NCBI RefSeq assembly: GCF_900112365.1
Contig: NZ_FOLQ01000012.1
Coordinates: forward strand, 102,818-166,817
Source: Spirosoma endophyticum
GTDB taxonomy: Bacteria > Bacteroidota > Bacteroidia > Cytophagales > Spirosomataceae
Direction: 5' to 3'
DNA: 64,000 nt
Below the pieces are notes generated by a model. That model worked only from the letters and a program-made list of their open reading frames with translations, was not told the DNA's origin and made no database searches. Below, piece by piece: positions 32,461 through 42,164 of the stretch. Position numbers and translations under genes: made by a program. Position 1 is the stretch's first letter, and every line of letters starts with the position of its first letter.

Positions 32461-32545
32461 GAATGAACTGCGCAGTTATGCCTTGGTAGGGGAGACTCAT
32501 TCTGAATATGTGTATACAGCGTTAATAAAAAAAGATTTCTTTTAG

Positions 32546-32615
32546 GAGGACGAAGTAACAACAACCGGGGATGAACCCCTTTTTTTTGGGGACCAACGTG
32601 GCACATAGCCACTTT
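32546..32615 (+). promoter_or_regulatory. 70-nt conserved leader, copy 2 (coupling-protein gene)
   Basis: Same order of elements as copy 1: GAGGACGAA (32546), GGGGATGAA (32567) and GGGGACCAA (32588) at 21-bp spacing, GGGG-ATGAA-CCCC hairpin plus eight T (32567-32587), alternative CCCC/GGGG pairing, and GTGGC-ACATA-GCCAC (32598-32612) followed by TTTT. The three differences from copy 1 lie outside the stems. It lies 86 bp after the relaxase stop and about 100 bp before the coupling-protein ATG. Confidence 0.75.
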
Positions 32616-32717
32616 TCAAGATATGGATGTAGCTACAGTCAGGAGGAAAATAATTTGATTTTTTCGAAGTAAAAAGTAGGTTAGGTATTTAATTATCAAT
32701 CATTTAAAAACACGGTT

Positions 32718-34820
32718 ATGAGTAATCAAAATGAACAACAGCAAAATGATTGGGTACACAAAGGGGTACTTACTGTTAGTTTCGTTATCCTAATGGTACA
32801 CGTATACTTCTTCTGTTTTGATAGCCTGGAGTCGCGTGGTTATACATGGAGCATCATTGACGATTTCCTGTTAAAGATTAATCGGCACATTCACATTTTT
32901 GATAATACGATTTATACCAAGCTGATATGCCTATTACTGCTGCGGGTTTACGGCTGGGCGAATAAACCCAAAAAGGATCTGACGACCACCTGGACGACCG
33001 TGTTAGCGAATGGTATTCCCGGACTATTACTTTTTCTGGGAAACTTCTTTTTGTTGCGCATATCGTCAGTAGATGTGGACATCCGCAACACGCTTTACAT
33101 TGGCACAACCGTGGCTGGATTTATACTGCTCCTGAGTGCAGTAAGTTTGGCAGGACGCATCCTAGGCTTTAACCTGCGTGATGATCTTTACAACGAGGAG
33201 AACGAACAATTCATGCACCAGGAAGAGAAACTGGAGAATAAGGATTCGGTTAACATTCAGATCAACTATATCTATGGAAAGCAACAGCGGAAGGGTTGGG
33301 TTAATATCATAAATCCGTATCGAGCCACTATGATAGTCGGTACACCTGGTTCGGGTAAAAGCTATGCAGTTCTAAATAACTTCATACGTCAGCATATCGA
33401 AAAGGGTTTTTCGATGATGGTTTATGACATTAAGTATCCGACTCTCACCCGGATTGCCTATACGTATTACTTAAAAAATAAGGACCGATATCCCGAGTTG
33501 AATAAAGATGACAGTACAGGGGAGAAAGGAATAGTACCCATATTCTGTAATGTCAACTTCGATAAACCACGCGAATCGTTACGCGTCAATCCGCTGCTAC
33601 CTACAAGAATGACGGATATTCAGGACGCTATCGAAGCGGCTAAAATCGTCATGTACAACATTAACCGGGATTGGATTTCAAAGAGTGGTGATTTTTTCGT
33701 GGACTCGCCGATCAACCTGTTTGCTTCGGTTATTTGGTTCCTGAAAAAATACGATGACCGTCGAATGAAAAAATTTAAAGCAGAAGGACAGACCCACGAC
33801 GAAAAATTTTACTGCACGCTTCCTCATGCAATCGAATTTATTTCTGTTGTCAAAGAAAAGCTTTTTCCGATTCTTCAATCGGAAAAGGACATCCGTTTAC
33901 TCCTTAGTCCCTTTGCATCGGCGCTGCTTAGAGGAGCTAACAATCAGTTGGAAGGACAGGTTGCCTCCGCACAGATCGCACTAGGTCGCATTGCTAGCCC
34001 AGCGCTCTACTGGGTACTGACAGGAAACGATTTTAGTTTGGATATCAACAATCCTAAACAACCCAAGATCCTCTGTTTGGGCAATAACCAGGAGCGTAAA
34101 GAAACGCAGGGTATCGTCATTGGACTGATCAATTCCCGAATGGTTAAACTCATCAATAAAGAGGGCCAGCTAAAATGCTCCATTATCGTAGATGAATTGC
34201 CAACCATCTATTTGATGGGTTTGGATAACCTGATTGCCACGGCCAGAAGTAATAAAATTTCCACTTGCTTAGGCATTCAGGATTATACACAAATCAAAAA
34301 AATGTACGGAGATAAGGAAGCCGCCTCAATCTGGACAATCATCGGTAATATTTTTGCGGGTCAGGTACTGGGAGAAACGGCTAAGGATCTCTCCAGCCGG
34401 TTCGGTAAAATACGGCAACAAAGCCGGTCGGTGTCCATCAATGACCGGGAAACGAGTGTGAGCTTATCCGAGCGAATGGAACCCATGATTCCAGAATCAA
34501 AGATTTCAACGCTGTCACAAGGTTCGTTTGTGGGTAGCGTCGCGGATAACTATGATGAGAAAATAAAACTTAAAACCTTTAACGGCGAATTGATCGTTGA
34601 GCCGGAAATGCAGGAACAGCTCAAAAATCTGGAGAAGATACCAGTTCGCCCGGAAATGGAAAAATATACGGATGATGAAATGAATCAACTGGTGGCTGAC
34701 AACTTTGATCAGGTTATCGATGACATCGAGATGCTGGTTGAAAAAGAATTAAAGCGCATTAGCAACGATCCCGATTTGCAACATCTGGTCAGCCAGTATG
34801 AGGAGTCTGAAAAAGATTGA
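32718..34820 (+). CDS. VirD4/TraG-type coupling protein
   Basis: 700 residues. Four N-terminal membrane helices (about 18-35, 66-80, 97-115, 127-147), then the ATPase: Walker A VGTPGSGKS (207-215) and Walker B CSIIVDELPTIY. Other conserved blocks are LRVNPLLPTRM, SPALYWVLTGNDFSLDI, LCLGNNQERKETQ and STCLGIQDYTQIKKMYG. It links the relaxosome to the secretion channel. All motifs are intact, in contrast with its degenerate paralogue at 13573-14916. Confidence 0.92.
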   Translation: MSNQNEQQQNDWVHKGVLTVSFVILMVHVYFFCFDSLESRGYTWSIIDDFLLKINRHIHIFDNTIYTKLICLLLLRVYGWANKPKKDLTTTWTTVLANGIPGLLLFLGNFFLLRISSVDVDIRNTLYIGTTVAGFILLLSAVSLAGRILGFNLRDDLYNEENEQFMHQEEKLENKDSVNIQINYIYGKQQRKGWVNIINPYRATMIVGTPGSGKSYAVLNNFIRQHIEKGFSMMVYDIKYPTLTRIAYTYYLKNKDRYPELNKDDSTGEKGIVPIFCNVNFDKPRESLRVNPLLPTRMTDIQDAIEAAKIVMYNINRDWISKSGDFFVDSPINLFASVIWFLKKYDDRRMKKFKAEGQTHDEKFYCTLPHAIEFISVVKEKLFPILQSEKDIRLLLSPFASALLRGANNQLEGQVASAQIALGRIASPALYWVLTGNDFSLDINNPKQPKILCLGNNQERKETQGIVIGLINSRMVKLINKEGQLKCSIIVDELPTIYLMGLDNLIATARSNKISTCLGIQDYTQIKKMYGDKEAASIWTIIGNIFAGQVLGETAKDLSSRFGKIRQQSRSVSINDRETSVSLSERMEPMIPESKISTLSQGSFVGSVADNYDEKIKLKTFNGELIVEPEMQEQLKNLEKIPVRPEMEKYTDDEMNQLVADNFDQVIDDIEMLVEKELKRISNDPDLQHLVSQYEESEKD

Positions 34821-34839
34821 TACTTAAAATGTCACGCCA

Positions 34840-35208
34840 ATGCAATTATTTAGCGTAAAATTTGACTCAAGAATTAGCGCGAGAATAATGCTGGAAAGTT
34901 TAAGTAACCGATTACGACTGGCCCGAATTGAACTGGGCTTGACCCAGGCTGAAGCTGCCAGCGCGATTGGTATTAAACAGCCTATGCTGCATCGGGCTGA
35001 AACATCCCTGGAGATAAGTAGTAACCGGCTCCTTCAAATTTTGGATTACTACGTTAATCAACGTCAAATAAATCCAGCCTGGTTACTGTCTGAACCCAAT
35101 ACCGACTTTGATATCGTAGTAGGCGAAAACAAGGTAATCGAACAGAAGCTTAAGCTCCTGCAAGGATTTCGGGAAACATTGGATGGGATTGATAAAGCCG
35201 CTAAGTAG
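34840..35208 (+). CDS. XRE-family helix-turn-helix regulator
   Basis: Up to 122 residues; the conserved part begins at ATG 34888 (MLESLSNRLRLARIELGLTQ), so that start is possible. HTH: AEAASAIGIKQPMLHRAETS, then a short effector-like tail. It begins 19 bp after the coupling-protein gene and is probably co-transcribed, so it may feed back on transfer genes; it is a candidate reader of the TTsGTCCyC words, though nothing in the sequence proves that. Confidence 0.75.
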   Translation: MQLFSVKFDSRISARIMLESLSNRLRLARIELGLTQAEAASAIGIKQPMLHRAETSLEISSNRLLQILDYYVNQRQINPAWLLSEPNTDFDIVVGENKVIEQKLKLLQGFRETLDGIDKAAK

Positions 35209-35210
35209 CC

Positions 35211-36068
35211 TTATTTCCGCGTGAGGGTAGCCGGTCTAACTGGTTTCGATAAGAGAAAACAGTAGGGTAGGGGATCAACAACCTGCCCATTGTAACGAAC
35301 GCCGTAGTGCAGGTGGGGGCCCGTAGTCATACCCGAAGCTCCCACCCGCCCTATGACCTGGCCCCGGTAAACAAAATCACCGGGTTTAATCCAGGTCGAT
35401 AGCAGATGGCCGTAAAGCGTCTGATGACCTCGGCCGTGAATTAGGTAAATGGCTAATCCAATGCCTTCTGGTTGATTAATAATCTGTCGGCAAAAACCAT
35501 CCGCTGTAGCATACACCGGAGTTCCTAAGGGTGCCGGTAAATCAATACCCGTATGCGATGCAAGACTACCTAAAACCGGATGTTGGCGCATTCCAAATTT
35601 GGAACTCATTCGGGTTTTTACCAGCCCAGTAGCTTTGTCGGCAGCCACATGGAAGGGTAATATAGAAGGGACATCCCGTAACCGGTTTAAGGACCGATCT
35701 CGATCCGTCAAGGGATTACCCCCCACCTTTCTATTGACTAAATCCTGACTTCTGATGGACGCTACCCGCCGTGTCGCCAGGCTGTCTATGTACCGTAAAA
35801 ATTGCAAACTATCCTTAATGGGATCAAGTACCGGAAAAGAAGGAGCCGGTTTAGCGGGGCTTACCAGGTCTGGTGAAGAACCAGTCTTATCTAAATAGGT
35901 TATCGGAAACGAATGCCCGGTAGTTGGCCGGATCGTATCCGTTGATACCTGCTTCGAATAGGGTGAAAGCTGGGCAGGAGACGTAAAAACGCCCTGGGCC
36001 AAAGCGGTTGGAGACCCAATCAAGAACGTAGAAATTGTGAGTAACTGTTTCGAGAAGCGCATAGACAA
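35211..36068 (-). CDS. Secreted M23-family peptidoglycan endopeptidase
   Basis: 285 residues with a signal peptide ending ALAQ. The C-terminal M23 (LytM) domain has the zinc ligands in HTGIDLPAPLGTPVYA (H...D) and GPHLHYG (H-x-H), plus GRGHQTLYGHLL. It cuts peptide cross-links in the cell wall. In this setting it is a plausible VirB1-like wall hydrolase for the transfer channel, though on the opposite strand to its neighbours and with only 2 bp between its stop and that of the XRE gene. Confidence 0.85.
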   Translation of the reverse strand: MSMRFSKQLLTISTFLIGSPTALAQGVFTSPAQLSPYSKQVSTDTIRPTTGHSFPITYLDKTGSSPDLVSPAKPAPSFPVLDPIKDSLQFLRYIDSLATRRVASIRSQDLVNRKVGGNPLTDRDRSLNRLRDVPSILPFHVAADKATGLVKTRMSSKFGMRQHPVLGSLASHTGIDLPAPLGTPVYATADGFCRQIINQPEGIGLAIYLIHGRGHQTLYGHLLSTWIKPGDFVYRGQVIGRVGASGMTTGPHLHYGVRYNGQVVDPLPYCFLLSKPVRPATLTRK

Positions 36069-36179
36069 AAATAATAAAAGATTTTCTTGGATGCTATTGT
36101 ATTCTAGTATATACTATAGAAATTAGCCTTCTCAAACGATACTTAGTCCCGTAAAACTGAATCCCGACCAACAATCCTT

Positions 36180-37568
36180 ATGGCAAAACGAAACAGACCT
36201 AAACAGTCGCCAAGCTTAAGAATTAAAGCCGTAAGCGAGGTGGCCCCCGAATCCGAGCAACTCAAAGAACAGTTCTATGAACTGCTCTTACCCGAAGAAT
36301 ATCAGGAACTAAGGCAATACCTGGGAAACGACGGATTCTTAAGTAATGACGAAATCAGTGCTGCCTTACGAGATGGTCGATTAGTAAAAGAAGAGCTATC
36401 CGAAAAGCTTTCGGCGTTAAATCTGCCGACCGATAATAAGGGCTTACAGGAGAAGCTGACGGATTACCTCTGGGAGCTTCACCAAATCATTCAGGACCCA
36501 GCCTTAGAACGCATCCAGGCTGATAAATTCTACCAGGTAGAAACCATACAAACCATTCCTGATGCCGAACGCAAGCAAGGAGAGGATGAACAATCCAAAC
36601 AACGGGAACGGGACAGAAGTCTCGAAATTGTAAACGGCGGACTCATTGCGAACTTTCTTCACAATTTCAAGAAAGCCTACAACCTGGAAGATAATCCAGA
36701 AATAGACATGGGAAAGAAAACACGTTTTCAATGGCAGGATGTCGAAGCTTCATTGGAAAAGATGGGTCTCACGCGTGAAATGCTAGCCGAAACAGGCAAT
36801 TTGGACCGCTTATTAAAGGGTGAGAAAACCGGGGTCATTGACTTTAAATCAGAATACAATGGTCAGGTTACGGCCTTACGGGGTAAGATTTATTTGGTCA
36901 GTCAAGGAGATGAAGTAAAACCTTTTTTTCAATCGGTTAAGCAGACGCTGCAAGTGCCCGATCAGAAATGGGGGTACTCGTTTAGTCAGGAGGATAAAGA
37001 CCTACTCAAGCAAAAAGGTGAGTTAGGCAAACAGGTCGAGTTGGATGACCGAATTACAGGAAAGAAATACAAGGCGTACGTCGGTGTCGATCAGGAAACA
37101 AACTCGCTGACCATTTGGCGCGCAGATAGGGTACACATTCCGATCCAGATCAAAGGGATTACCCTGTCAAAAGAACAGCAGGAATCCCTACAGCAAGGAA
37201 ACCCCATACGGTTATCCGGTATGACAGGTGAGAATGGCCAAAAATTCGATGCTGATGTACAGGTATCGGCTGGCAGGCGGAGCCTCAGCTTTTCGCCCCC
37301 TTCCGAAGCGATCAAACAAACCATCGATGTAAAAACAGCGAAGGAGATGAACCGCGCGTCGGACCAGCTGCAAGGCACATCCGTCGGCAGTGCAACGACC
37401 AAGACCCAGCTACCCGCGCAGAAAAAACAGAGGGAAGAGTCAAAAAATAAGGGTATCGATCCGGAAGTAGCAAAAACCGGTGAACCAGCCGCTAAAAAAG
37501 AGCTGGATAAAAATAAGAGCCAGGCTAAAAACAAAAAGGCCCAGAAGGATCAGGGTCTTGGTGTCTAA
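36180..37568 (+). CDS. DUF4099/DUF3945-like element protein
   Basis: 462 residues, hydrophilic. N-terminal helical part, a middle DUF4099-like block (FQWQDVEASLEKMGLTREML, LLKGEKTGVIDFKSEYNG), and DUF3945-like repeats (DKDLLKQKGELGKQVELDDR, KGITLSKEQQESLQQGNPIR). The C-terminus is a lysine/glutamine-rich tail. Such proteins are common cargo of Bacteroidetes conjugative elements; their function is not established. It stands upstream of the TOPRIM gene with one opposite-strand gene between. Confidence 0.75.
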   Translation: MAKRNRPKQSPSLRIKAVSEVAPESEQLKEQFYELLLPEEYQELRQYLGNDGFLSNDEISAALRDGRLVKEELSEKLSALNLPTDNKGLQEKLTDYLWELHQIIQDPALERIQADKFYQVETIQTIPDAERKQGEDEQSKQRERDRSLEIVNGGLIANFLHNFKKAYNLEDNPEIDMGKKTRFQWQDVEASLEKMGLTREMLAETGNLDRLLKGEKTGVIDFKSEYNGQVTALRGKIYLVSQGDEVKPFFQSVKQTLQVPDQKWGYSFSQEDKDLLKQKGELGKQVELDDRITGKKYKAYVGVDQETNSLTIWRADRVHIPIQIKGITLSKEQQESLQQGNPIRLSGMTGENGQKFDADVQVSAGRRSLSFSPPSEAIKQTIDVKTAKEMNRASDQLQGTSVGSATTKTQLPAQKKQREESKNKGIDPEVAKTGEPAAKKELDKNKSQAKNKKAQKDQGLGV

Positions 37569-37583
37569 TCGGAGTACCGTTAC

Positions 37584-38072
37584 TTACTGCCGAATCCAGG
37601 TCAGGGTTGCTTCGTGCGTTTTTTTGTCTTCGCTATCAATCAAGTCAATATGACGATGCCAGACCATTGTCGTCTTATCAACCGTCACATTGTGGTAGTC
37701 ACCCGATTCATAAGGCGACAATACACTTAGGTTTGATCCTGAGGCTTTCCAGGTTCCTTTTTCAGCAAACCCGAACAGTTCTAACGTGCGGGAGTCACAG
37801 GTTTCAGAAGTCGTCCGGGATATTTTACCGTTGCTGGTTAGGTTCATGCGAAAATCATTGATACAGGCATCTCCGATTTGTTGCCGGTAAGCAGCCAGTA
37901 GATCCGTGACATTAGTACCCCAGACACCGGTAGTGCCGGGATCGATTGTCAGGGCCTGAAGTTTCCAGCTGCCAGCGACTAAAGCCGGATCGAATGCTGG
38001 TGTAACGTCTCCTCCGCCTTTTTTGCAACTCCACAGTAGCGTAAGGGATAAGAAAAGAATCAAACGTTTCAT
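37584..38072 (-). CDS. Lipocalin-like lipoprotein
   Basis: About 162 residues from ATG 38072 (MKRLILFLSLTLLWSC, Cys16 of the lipobox). LVAGSWKLQALTIDPG is the start of lipocalin-like domains common in Bacteroidota, and strands with TSNGKISRTTSE and GTWKASGSNLSVL follow. Two cysteines (DACIND, ETCDSR) may pair. It lies on the opposite strand between two element genes, converging with the DUF3945-like gene (15 bp apart). Substrate unknown. Confidence 0.7.
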   Translation of the reverse strand: MKRLILFLSLTLLWSCKKGGGDVTPAFDPALVAGSWKLQALTIDPGTTGVWGTNVTDLLAAYRQQIGDACINDFRMNLTSNGKISRTTSETCDSRTLELFGFAEKGTWKASGSNLSVLSPYESGDYHNVTVDKTTMVWHRHIDLIDSEDKKTHEATLTWIRQ

Positions 38073-38101
38073 AGTTGTCAATCTATTAACAGGTTATTAC
38101 A

Positions 38102-39730
38102 ATGCCTACCTACAACCAACCCAGTTTTCAGGATTACCGCAGCCAAATATCCATCATCGAACTGGCCTTGCATGCAGGGTACGAATGGCAACCCAAAAAA
38201 GGGAAAACGATGCCTGTTCTTTACAATCCTAGCTTCGATGACCACATCGTCGTGAAGAATCCCAATGATCCGGCAAATCAAGTTTATTTCCAAACCGGTT
38301 CCTACGCTGATCGCGGTACGTTGATCAATTTTGTCTCAAATCGTTTAACGAGTTGTTTCAGTCAATTCAATAACCCGAATCGTACGCCAGCCCAATGCAT
38401 CAACGATGTCCTGAAAGACTACCTGGGCATTGTTCCGGAACGGAAACAATCGGTGAAAAAGTTGGAAGACTTCATCCACCAGAGTTTTCGGGAAGCCGCT
38501 ACTGAAAAAGAATTCTCCCTGGAGCATTATAAGCTTAGCCAACTCCCCGCCAAGAACTACCTGACCCAAGAACGTTACATCCTGCCTGATCTACTCAACT
38601 CGCCCCAGTTTTCGGGGACAGTAGCCACCCAGCGAATTTATTTCAACGAAGGCAAACCCGTTTCACTGGCCGGTAATGAGCAGTCACCTAATGGCGAACG
38701 GGTTCTTGAAAATATTGCCTTTCCATACATTTCCGGTGATGGAGAGGCAATAAACGGGTTGGAACTTAGAACCGCTACCTTTAAAAGTCACGCAGCCGGT
38801 TCAGATCGTAGCCACGGCGTTTGGATTTCCAATGCCAATGAACTACCCACCCAGCGGCTTGTCGTCGGAGAAAGCGCCATTGACCTCTTATCGTTTCGAC
38901 AAATGGAGATCAGTACGGGCCTGCATCCCCAGGCTGACAGCCGGTACGCGTCCATCGGTGGAAGTTTGTCCCTGGATAACCTAACGACGCTGGAGAAATT
39001 CATGGATTCCTCAACGCAGCTGGTGTTTAGCTTTGATAACGATGATAAAGGGGCACGGTATGCCCTAACCGCCCTAACCGCGATGTCGAAAGATAATCTG
39101 TCGCTAACCCAGGCCAGCCAGCAGGGATACGTCTCCCTACAGGTTCCCTCACCCGCCTTACAGCAAGGCTTTACAAAATTGATCGAGGACCATAGCCGGG
39201 CTATGCAAACTTACATGCCCCAGAGTACAGGAGAATTAGGCGAGGACCTGAAAAAAAATATGTTTCATTGGCGAACGGATACAAAAGTGCCTACCCTTGA
39301 AATTCCGATCAACACCGCCCTTTTAAACACCGTTAATAACCAACTCATCCAGCAAGGTCAATTCTCGCGCTCGGTAGCCATCGTGCGGCCCAGGGGAAAG
39401 GATTTCAATGAAGATTTGAAAGTGGAACAATTACGTCAGCTCAAACGGCCAGTTCTGCTTATCAATCCAGCCAAGGGGCAAATAGTAAACCGTTTTTCGA
39501 CGGAGGAGGAGGCCCGTCAATTCATCGAGAAAGACCTAACTAAAAAATTACTGCCCATTGGTACAGTACTACAGGTATTGAAAGCAGGTCCAAATCAGCT
39601 ACGCCCAACCGTATTAGGTGAAATTCGGATAACCTCATCGGGCTTAGAAAAGACGGATACCGACACCTTCAAAACGCAGGCTAACCGGCAGCGTCACGAA
39701 CCAAGTAAAACGAACGAACAATCTTTGTAG
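38102..39730 (+). CDS. DUF3991/TOPRIM domain protein (TraP/primase-like)
   Basis: 542 residues. The N-terminal part resembles the zinc-finger-less CHC2-type module of mobile-element primases (MPVLYNPSFDDHIVVKNP, TGSYADRGTLINFVSNRL). The middle holds DUF3991-like YISGDGEAINGLELR, then a TOPRIM fold: RLVVGESAIDLLSF (acidic E) and QLVFSFDNDDKGARYALTAL (D-x-D). It may prime DNA or process transferred single strands. Last clear gene of the conjugative element on this side. Confidence 0.8.
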   Translation: MPTYNQPSFQDYRSQISIIELALHAGYEWQPKKGKTMPVLYNPSFDDHIVVKNPNDPANQVYFQTGSYADRGTLINFVSNRLTSCFSQFNNPNRTPAQCINDVLKDYLGIVPERKQSVKKLEDFIHQSFREAATEKEFSLEHYKLSQLPAKNYLTQERYILPDLLNSPQFSGTVATQRIYFNEGKPVSLAGNEQSPNGERVLENIAFPYISGDGEAINGLELRTATFKSHAAGSDRSHGVWISNANELPTQRLVVGESAIDLLSFRQMEISTGLHPQADSRYASIGGSLSLDNLTTLEKFMDSSTQLVFSFDNDDKGARYALTALTAMSKDNLSLTQASQQGYVSLQVPSPALQQGFTKLIEDHSRAMQTYMPQSTGELGEDLKKNMFHWRTDTKVPTLEIPINTALLNTVNNQLIQQGQFSRSVAIVRPRGKDFNEDLKVEQLRQLKRPVLLINPAKGQIVNRFSTEEEARQFIEKDLTKKLLPIGTVLQVLKAGPNQLRPTVLGEIRITSSGLEKTDTDTFKTQANRQRHEPSKTNEQSL

Positions 39731-39872
39731 AAGGGGTAATAATAAATCGTTATGGTTTCAATTATCAATTGATTCATAGTTTTGATAACGTGGCAGGCTA
39801 AAGCTACTCGACAGAGGGATACATTCTAGTTTATAAACATGGCCAATTATCTTCTGATACAGTGTTAACTTA

Positions 39873-40217
39873 CTAGTTATTGGGCAAATCAGGCGTAAAT
39901 CCTAACTTGGCTAATACCCCTTCATACGAACTGACACCCTCAAATGCTAATGCACCGTTAATATCGGGTTCGTCGTCTTCATTGAGAGGAATTACCCATG
40001 CAGTAGCCTTCTCTTCAGCAGAGGGTGGAACAAGGGTTACCGCAATTTTGGTGACAATAACCTCCGAATTCGTGTGTTTACTTAAATCATCAGGGTGAGG
40101 AATTTGCAATACCCAAAGTATAGGAGTTGGAAGTTTGTAGTAACTATCTATGTTCCCATCGGCGTCTACGTCAATGCCAATAGGAATAAGATCTTTTAGG
40201 AAATAATGAGTAGGCAT
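39873..40217 (-). CDS. Hypothetical protein, 114 aa
   Basis: Acidic soluble protein with GIDVDADGNIDSYYKLP, an EF-hand-like D-x-D-x-N-x-D loop that could bind calcium, and PSAEEKATAWVIPLNEDDEP. No signal or membrane segment. I recognise no family. It lies alone between the element and umuDC; the 140 bp before and 166 bp after hold nothing recognisable. Confidence 0.5.
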   Translation of the reverse strand: MPTHYFLKDLIPIGIDVDADGNIDSYYKLPTPILWVLQIPHPDDLSKHTNSEVIVTKIAVTLVPPSAEEKATAWVIPLNEDDEPDINGALAFEGVSSYEGVLAKLGFTPDLPNN

Positions 40218-40383
40218 CGACTTTGAAATACTAAACTATCAACTACGTAACGAACCCCCTCTGGATTCACGGATACAGATGTTTATTAACTCTATCATAG
40301 AAACAATAATAAGACTATTTCGCAGGAATAAGTGATTTCTTACTTAACAGTTCTGGCGACCACATCAATCTCGATGCTTAAAC

Positions 40384-41670
40384 TCATTTTGCCTCCAATA
40401 TATCTTCCCAGCGTGTTGTGTACCTAGGTGACAAATACTTTTGCTTCATCGGCCAGTCAGGGTTGTACTGCTGAGAAGCCAGCCGCAATTTGTCCTGGCC
40501 ATAGCGTCGGTTCAGCCGATCAACCACAGTAAATAGCTGAAGCATTTTCTCGTTTGGCCCATCGACAAATACTCCTTTCTGCCGGTAGTCAAAAGGCACC
40601 AGATCCGTGAGCATAACACCGATCTTTTGATAGTTGTAACCAAAGGCAAAGATGGCCTTGAGTCCACTAACAGCGTATTTTAATAGGTCGGGGGTGCTAT
40701 TCGTCGGGTGCGGTAATTCGACCGTAATACTCTTGTAGTAATGCTTGGCGGGTAGTCCATTGCCGGGGGTTTTGCGAAACTTGTTCGTCTTGAGATACAC
40801 CGTGACGGCCCCACAAAGCGAATCCTGTTTTCTAAGCTTCTCTGAGCACCGGGACAGGTGAGACGTTAAGGCATCCGTTAACGTTTCCAGGTCAGCTACC
40901 AAAGTGCCAAACCCTGGTTCAGCACAAATGCTTTTCTTGGCGGGTTGGCTTAGCTCCAGCATCTTGCAGGGTGTCCCTCTGAGTTCGTGAACCAGCCTAA
41001 GGCCATTCACGGTCATAAATTGCCGTATCCAATCGTCTGGTAAATCCCTGAGTTGGGCGGCCGTTTCGACGCCGTTGCCCTTGAGCATACCCGTATAACG
41101 GCCACCAACGCCCCAGAGATCCCCTACCGGAAATTGGTCAAGCGCCTGATCAATGGCCTCTTGTGTATCCAGCACGCAAACGCCAGCCAATTCGGGTTGT
41201 TTTTTGGCGAGTTTGTTGGCTACCTTGGCCAGCGTTTTGGTAGGGCCAAAACCGACCGATACCGGTATGCGAAGCCACTGGGCTACCGTTTGTCGGATGG
41301 ATTCACCCAATCCCCGAACACTGGGATAAATACCCTCATACCCATCGGCCAGTATGAAAGCCTCGTCAACGCTGTACACCTCCACATCGTCCACAAAATG
41401 GGTGAGCGTGCTCATGAGTCTACGGGACATATCAGCATAGAGTGCGTAATTGGAGGAGAATACCTGCACGTTGTTGGCTTCGATGAGTTCCTTATATTCA
41501 AATAAAGGCTTACTCATTTTTATGCCTAGGGCCTTCACTTCGTCAGACCTAGCGACAATACAACCATCGCGATTCGAGAGCACAATCACGGGCTTGTCTT
41601 CTAGGCGTGGCTGAAAGCTCCGTTCACAGGAAACGTAAAAGGCATTCGCGTCAACCAGGCCGTAGAGCAT
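40384..41670 (-). CDS. umuC: Y-family translesion DNA polymerase UmuC
   Basis: 428 residues from ATG 41670 (MLYGLVDANAFYVSCERSFQ), 2 bp after the umuD stop; a longer frame from 41712 would overlap umuD and is rejected. Catalytic acids are in DANAFYVSCE and VEVYSVDEAF; PVSVGFGPTKTLAKVANKLA is the palm/thumb motif, and the UmuC-type little finger ends at LASQQYNPDWPMKQKYLSPR-YTT. Error-prone polymerase that copies damaged DNA. Often carried on mobile elements. Confidence 0.95.
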   Translation of the reverse strand: MLYGLVDANAFYVSCERSFQPRLEDKPVIVLSNRDGCIVARSDEVKALGIKMSKPLFEYKELIEANNVQVFSSNYALYADMSRRLMSTLTHFVDDVEVYSVDEAFILADGYEGIYPSVRGLGESIRQTVAQWLRIPVSVGFGPTKTLAKVANKLAKKQPELAGVCVLDTQEAIDQALDQFPVGDLWGVGGRYTGMLKGNGVETAAQLRDLPDDWIRQFMTVNGLRLVHELRGTPCKMLELSQPAKKSICAEPGFGTLVADLETLTDALTSHLSRCSEKLRKQDSLCGAVTVYLKTNKFRKTPGNGLPAKHYYKSITVELPHPTNSTPDLLKYAVSGLKAIFAFGYNYQKIGVMLTDLVPFDYRQKGVFVDGPNEKMLQLFTVVDRLNRRYGQDKLRLASQQYNPDWPMKQKYLSPRYTTRWEDILEAK

Positions 41671-41672
41671 CG

Positions 41673-42152
41673 CTAGATCAGTTTTTGAAAGGCAAACGTA
41701 ACCCGACCACACACTTTGAATTTGTCGCCTTTATTGACGTAGATCGGTAGGTATTTAGGGTTAGATGATTCCAGAATGAGTTGATTGCTATCGACATAGT
41801 TAATGCGCTTAACCGCAAAATCTTCCCCTAGTTGAACGACGACAATTTTGCCGTGCGTGACTTCGGGCGAACAATAGTAAGCGTCCCACAACAGAAAGTC
41901 GCCCCGGTCGATGCGATCCCCAATCATACTGTCCGACCCCACCCGAATGAAGTACGTAGCTTCAGGATGATAGATGCACAAATCATCCAGGCTCAACACC
42001 CGTTCAATGTAGTTTTCGGCTGGTGAGGGAAAGCCCGCCTGTACATAGTCCATCAAAAAGGGAATGGCGTATTTGCGCTGGACCCGGGCGCGAAACACAT
42101 CCTGGAGGGCAATCCGGTCTTCGGGTTCGATCATAACGGTGTCGGAAAACAA
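41673..42152 (-). CDS. umuD: UmuD-like self-cleaving protein (S24 family)
   Basis: 159 residues. Self-cleavage site Ala39-Gly40 in VQAGFPSPAENY; catalytic Ser75 in GSDSMIG and Lys115 in FAVKRI, all as in UmuD/LexA. After RecA-stimulated cleavage UmuD' activates UmuC. Start 42152 or the nearby ATG at 42134 (MIEPEDRIAL). It is followed directly by umuC and preceded by an AT-rich region with direct repeats. Confidence 0.93.
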   Translation of the reverse strand: MFSDTVMIEPEDRIALQDVFRARVQRKYAIPFLMDYVQAGFPSPAENYIERVLSLDDLCIYHPEATYFIRVGSDSMIGDRIDRGDFLLWDAYYCSPEVTHGKIVVVQLGEDFAVKRINYVDSNQLILESSNPKYLPIYVNKGDKFKVCGRVTFAFQKLI

Positions 42153-42164
42153 GCATGAAACCGC

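Noticed and set aside
26757..32615. Invertible segment bounded by the inverted 70-bp repeats
   Set aside because: Inversion by recombination is possible in principle, but no invertase is encoded nearby and each copy's orientation is explained by its downstream operon.
41671..41712. N-terminal extension of UmuC
   Set aside because: It would overlap umuD and adds residues before the invariant start of the polymerase domain (LVDANAFYVSCE).
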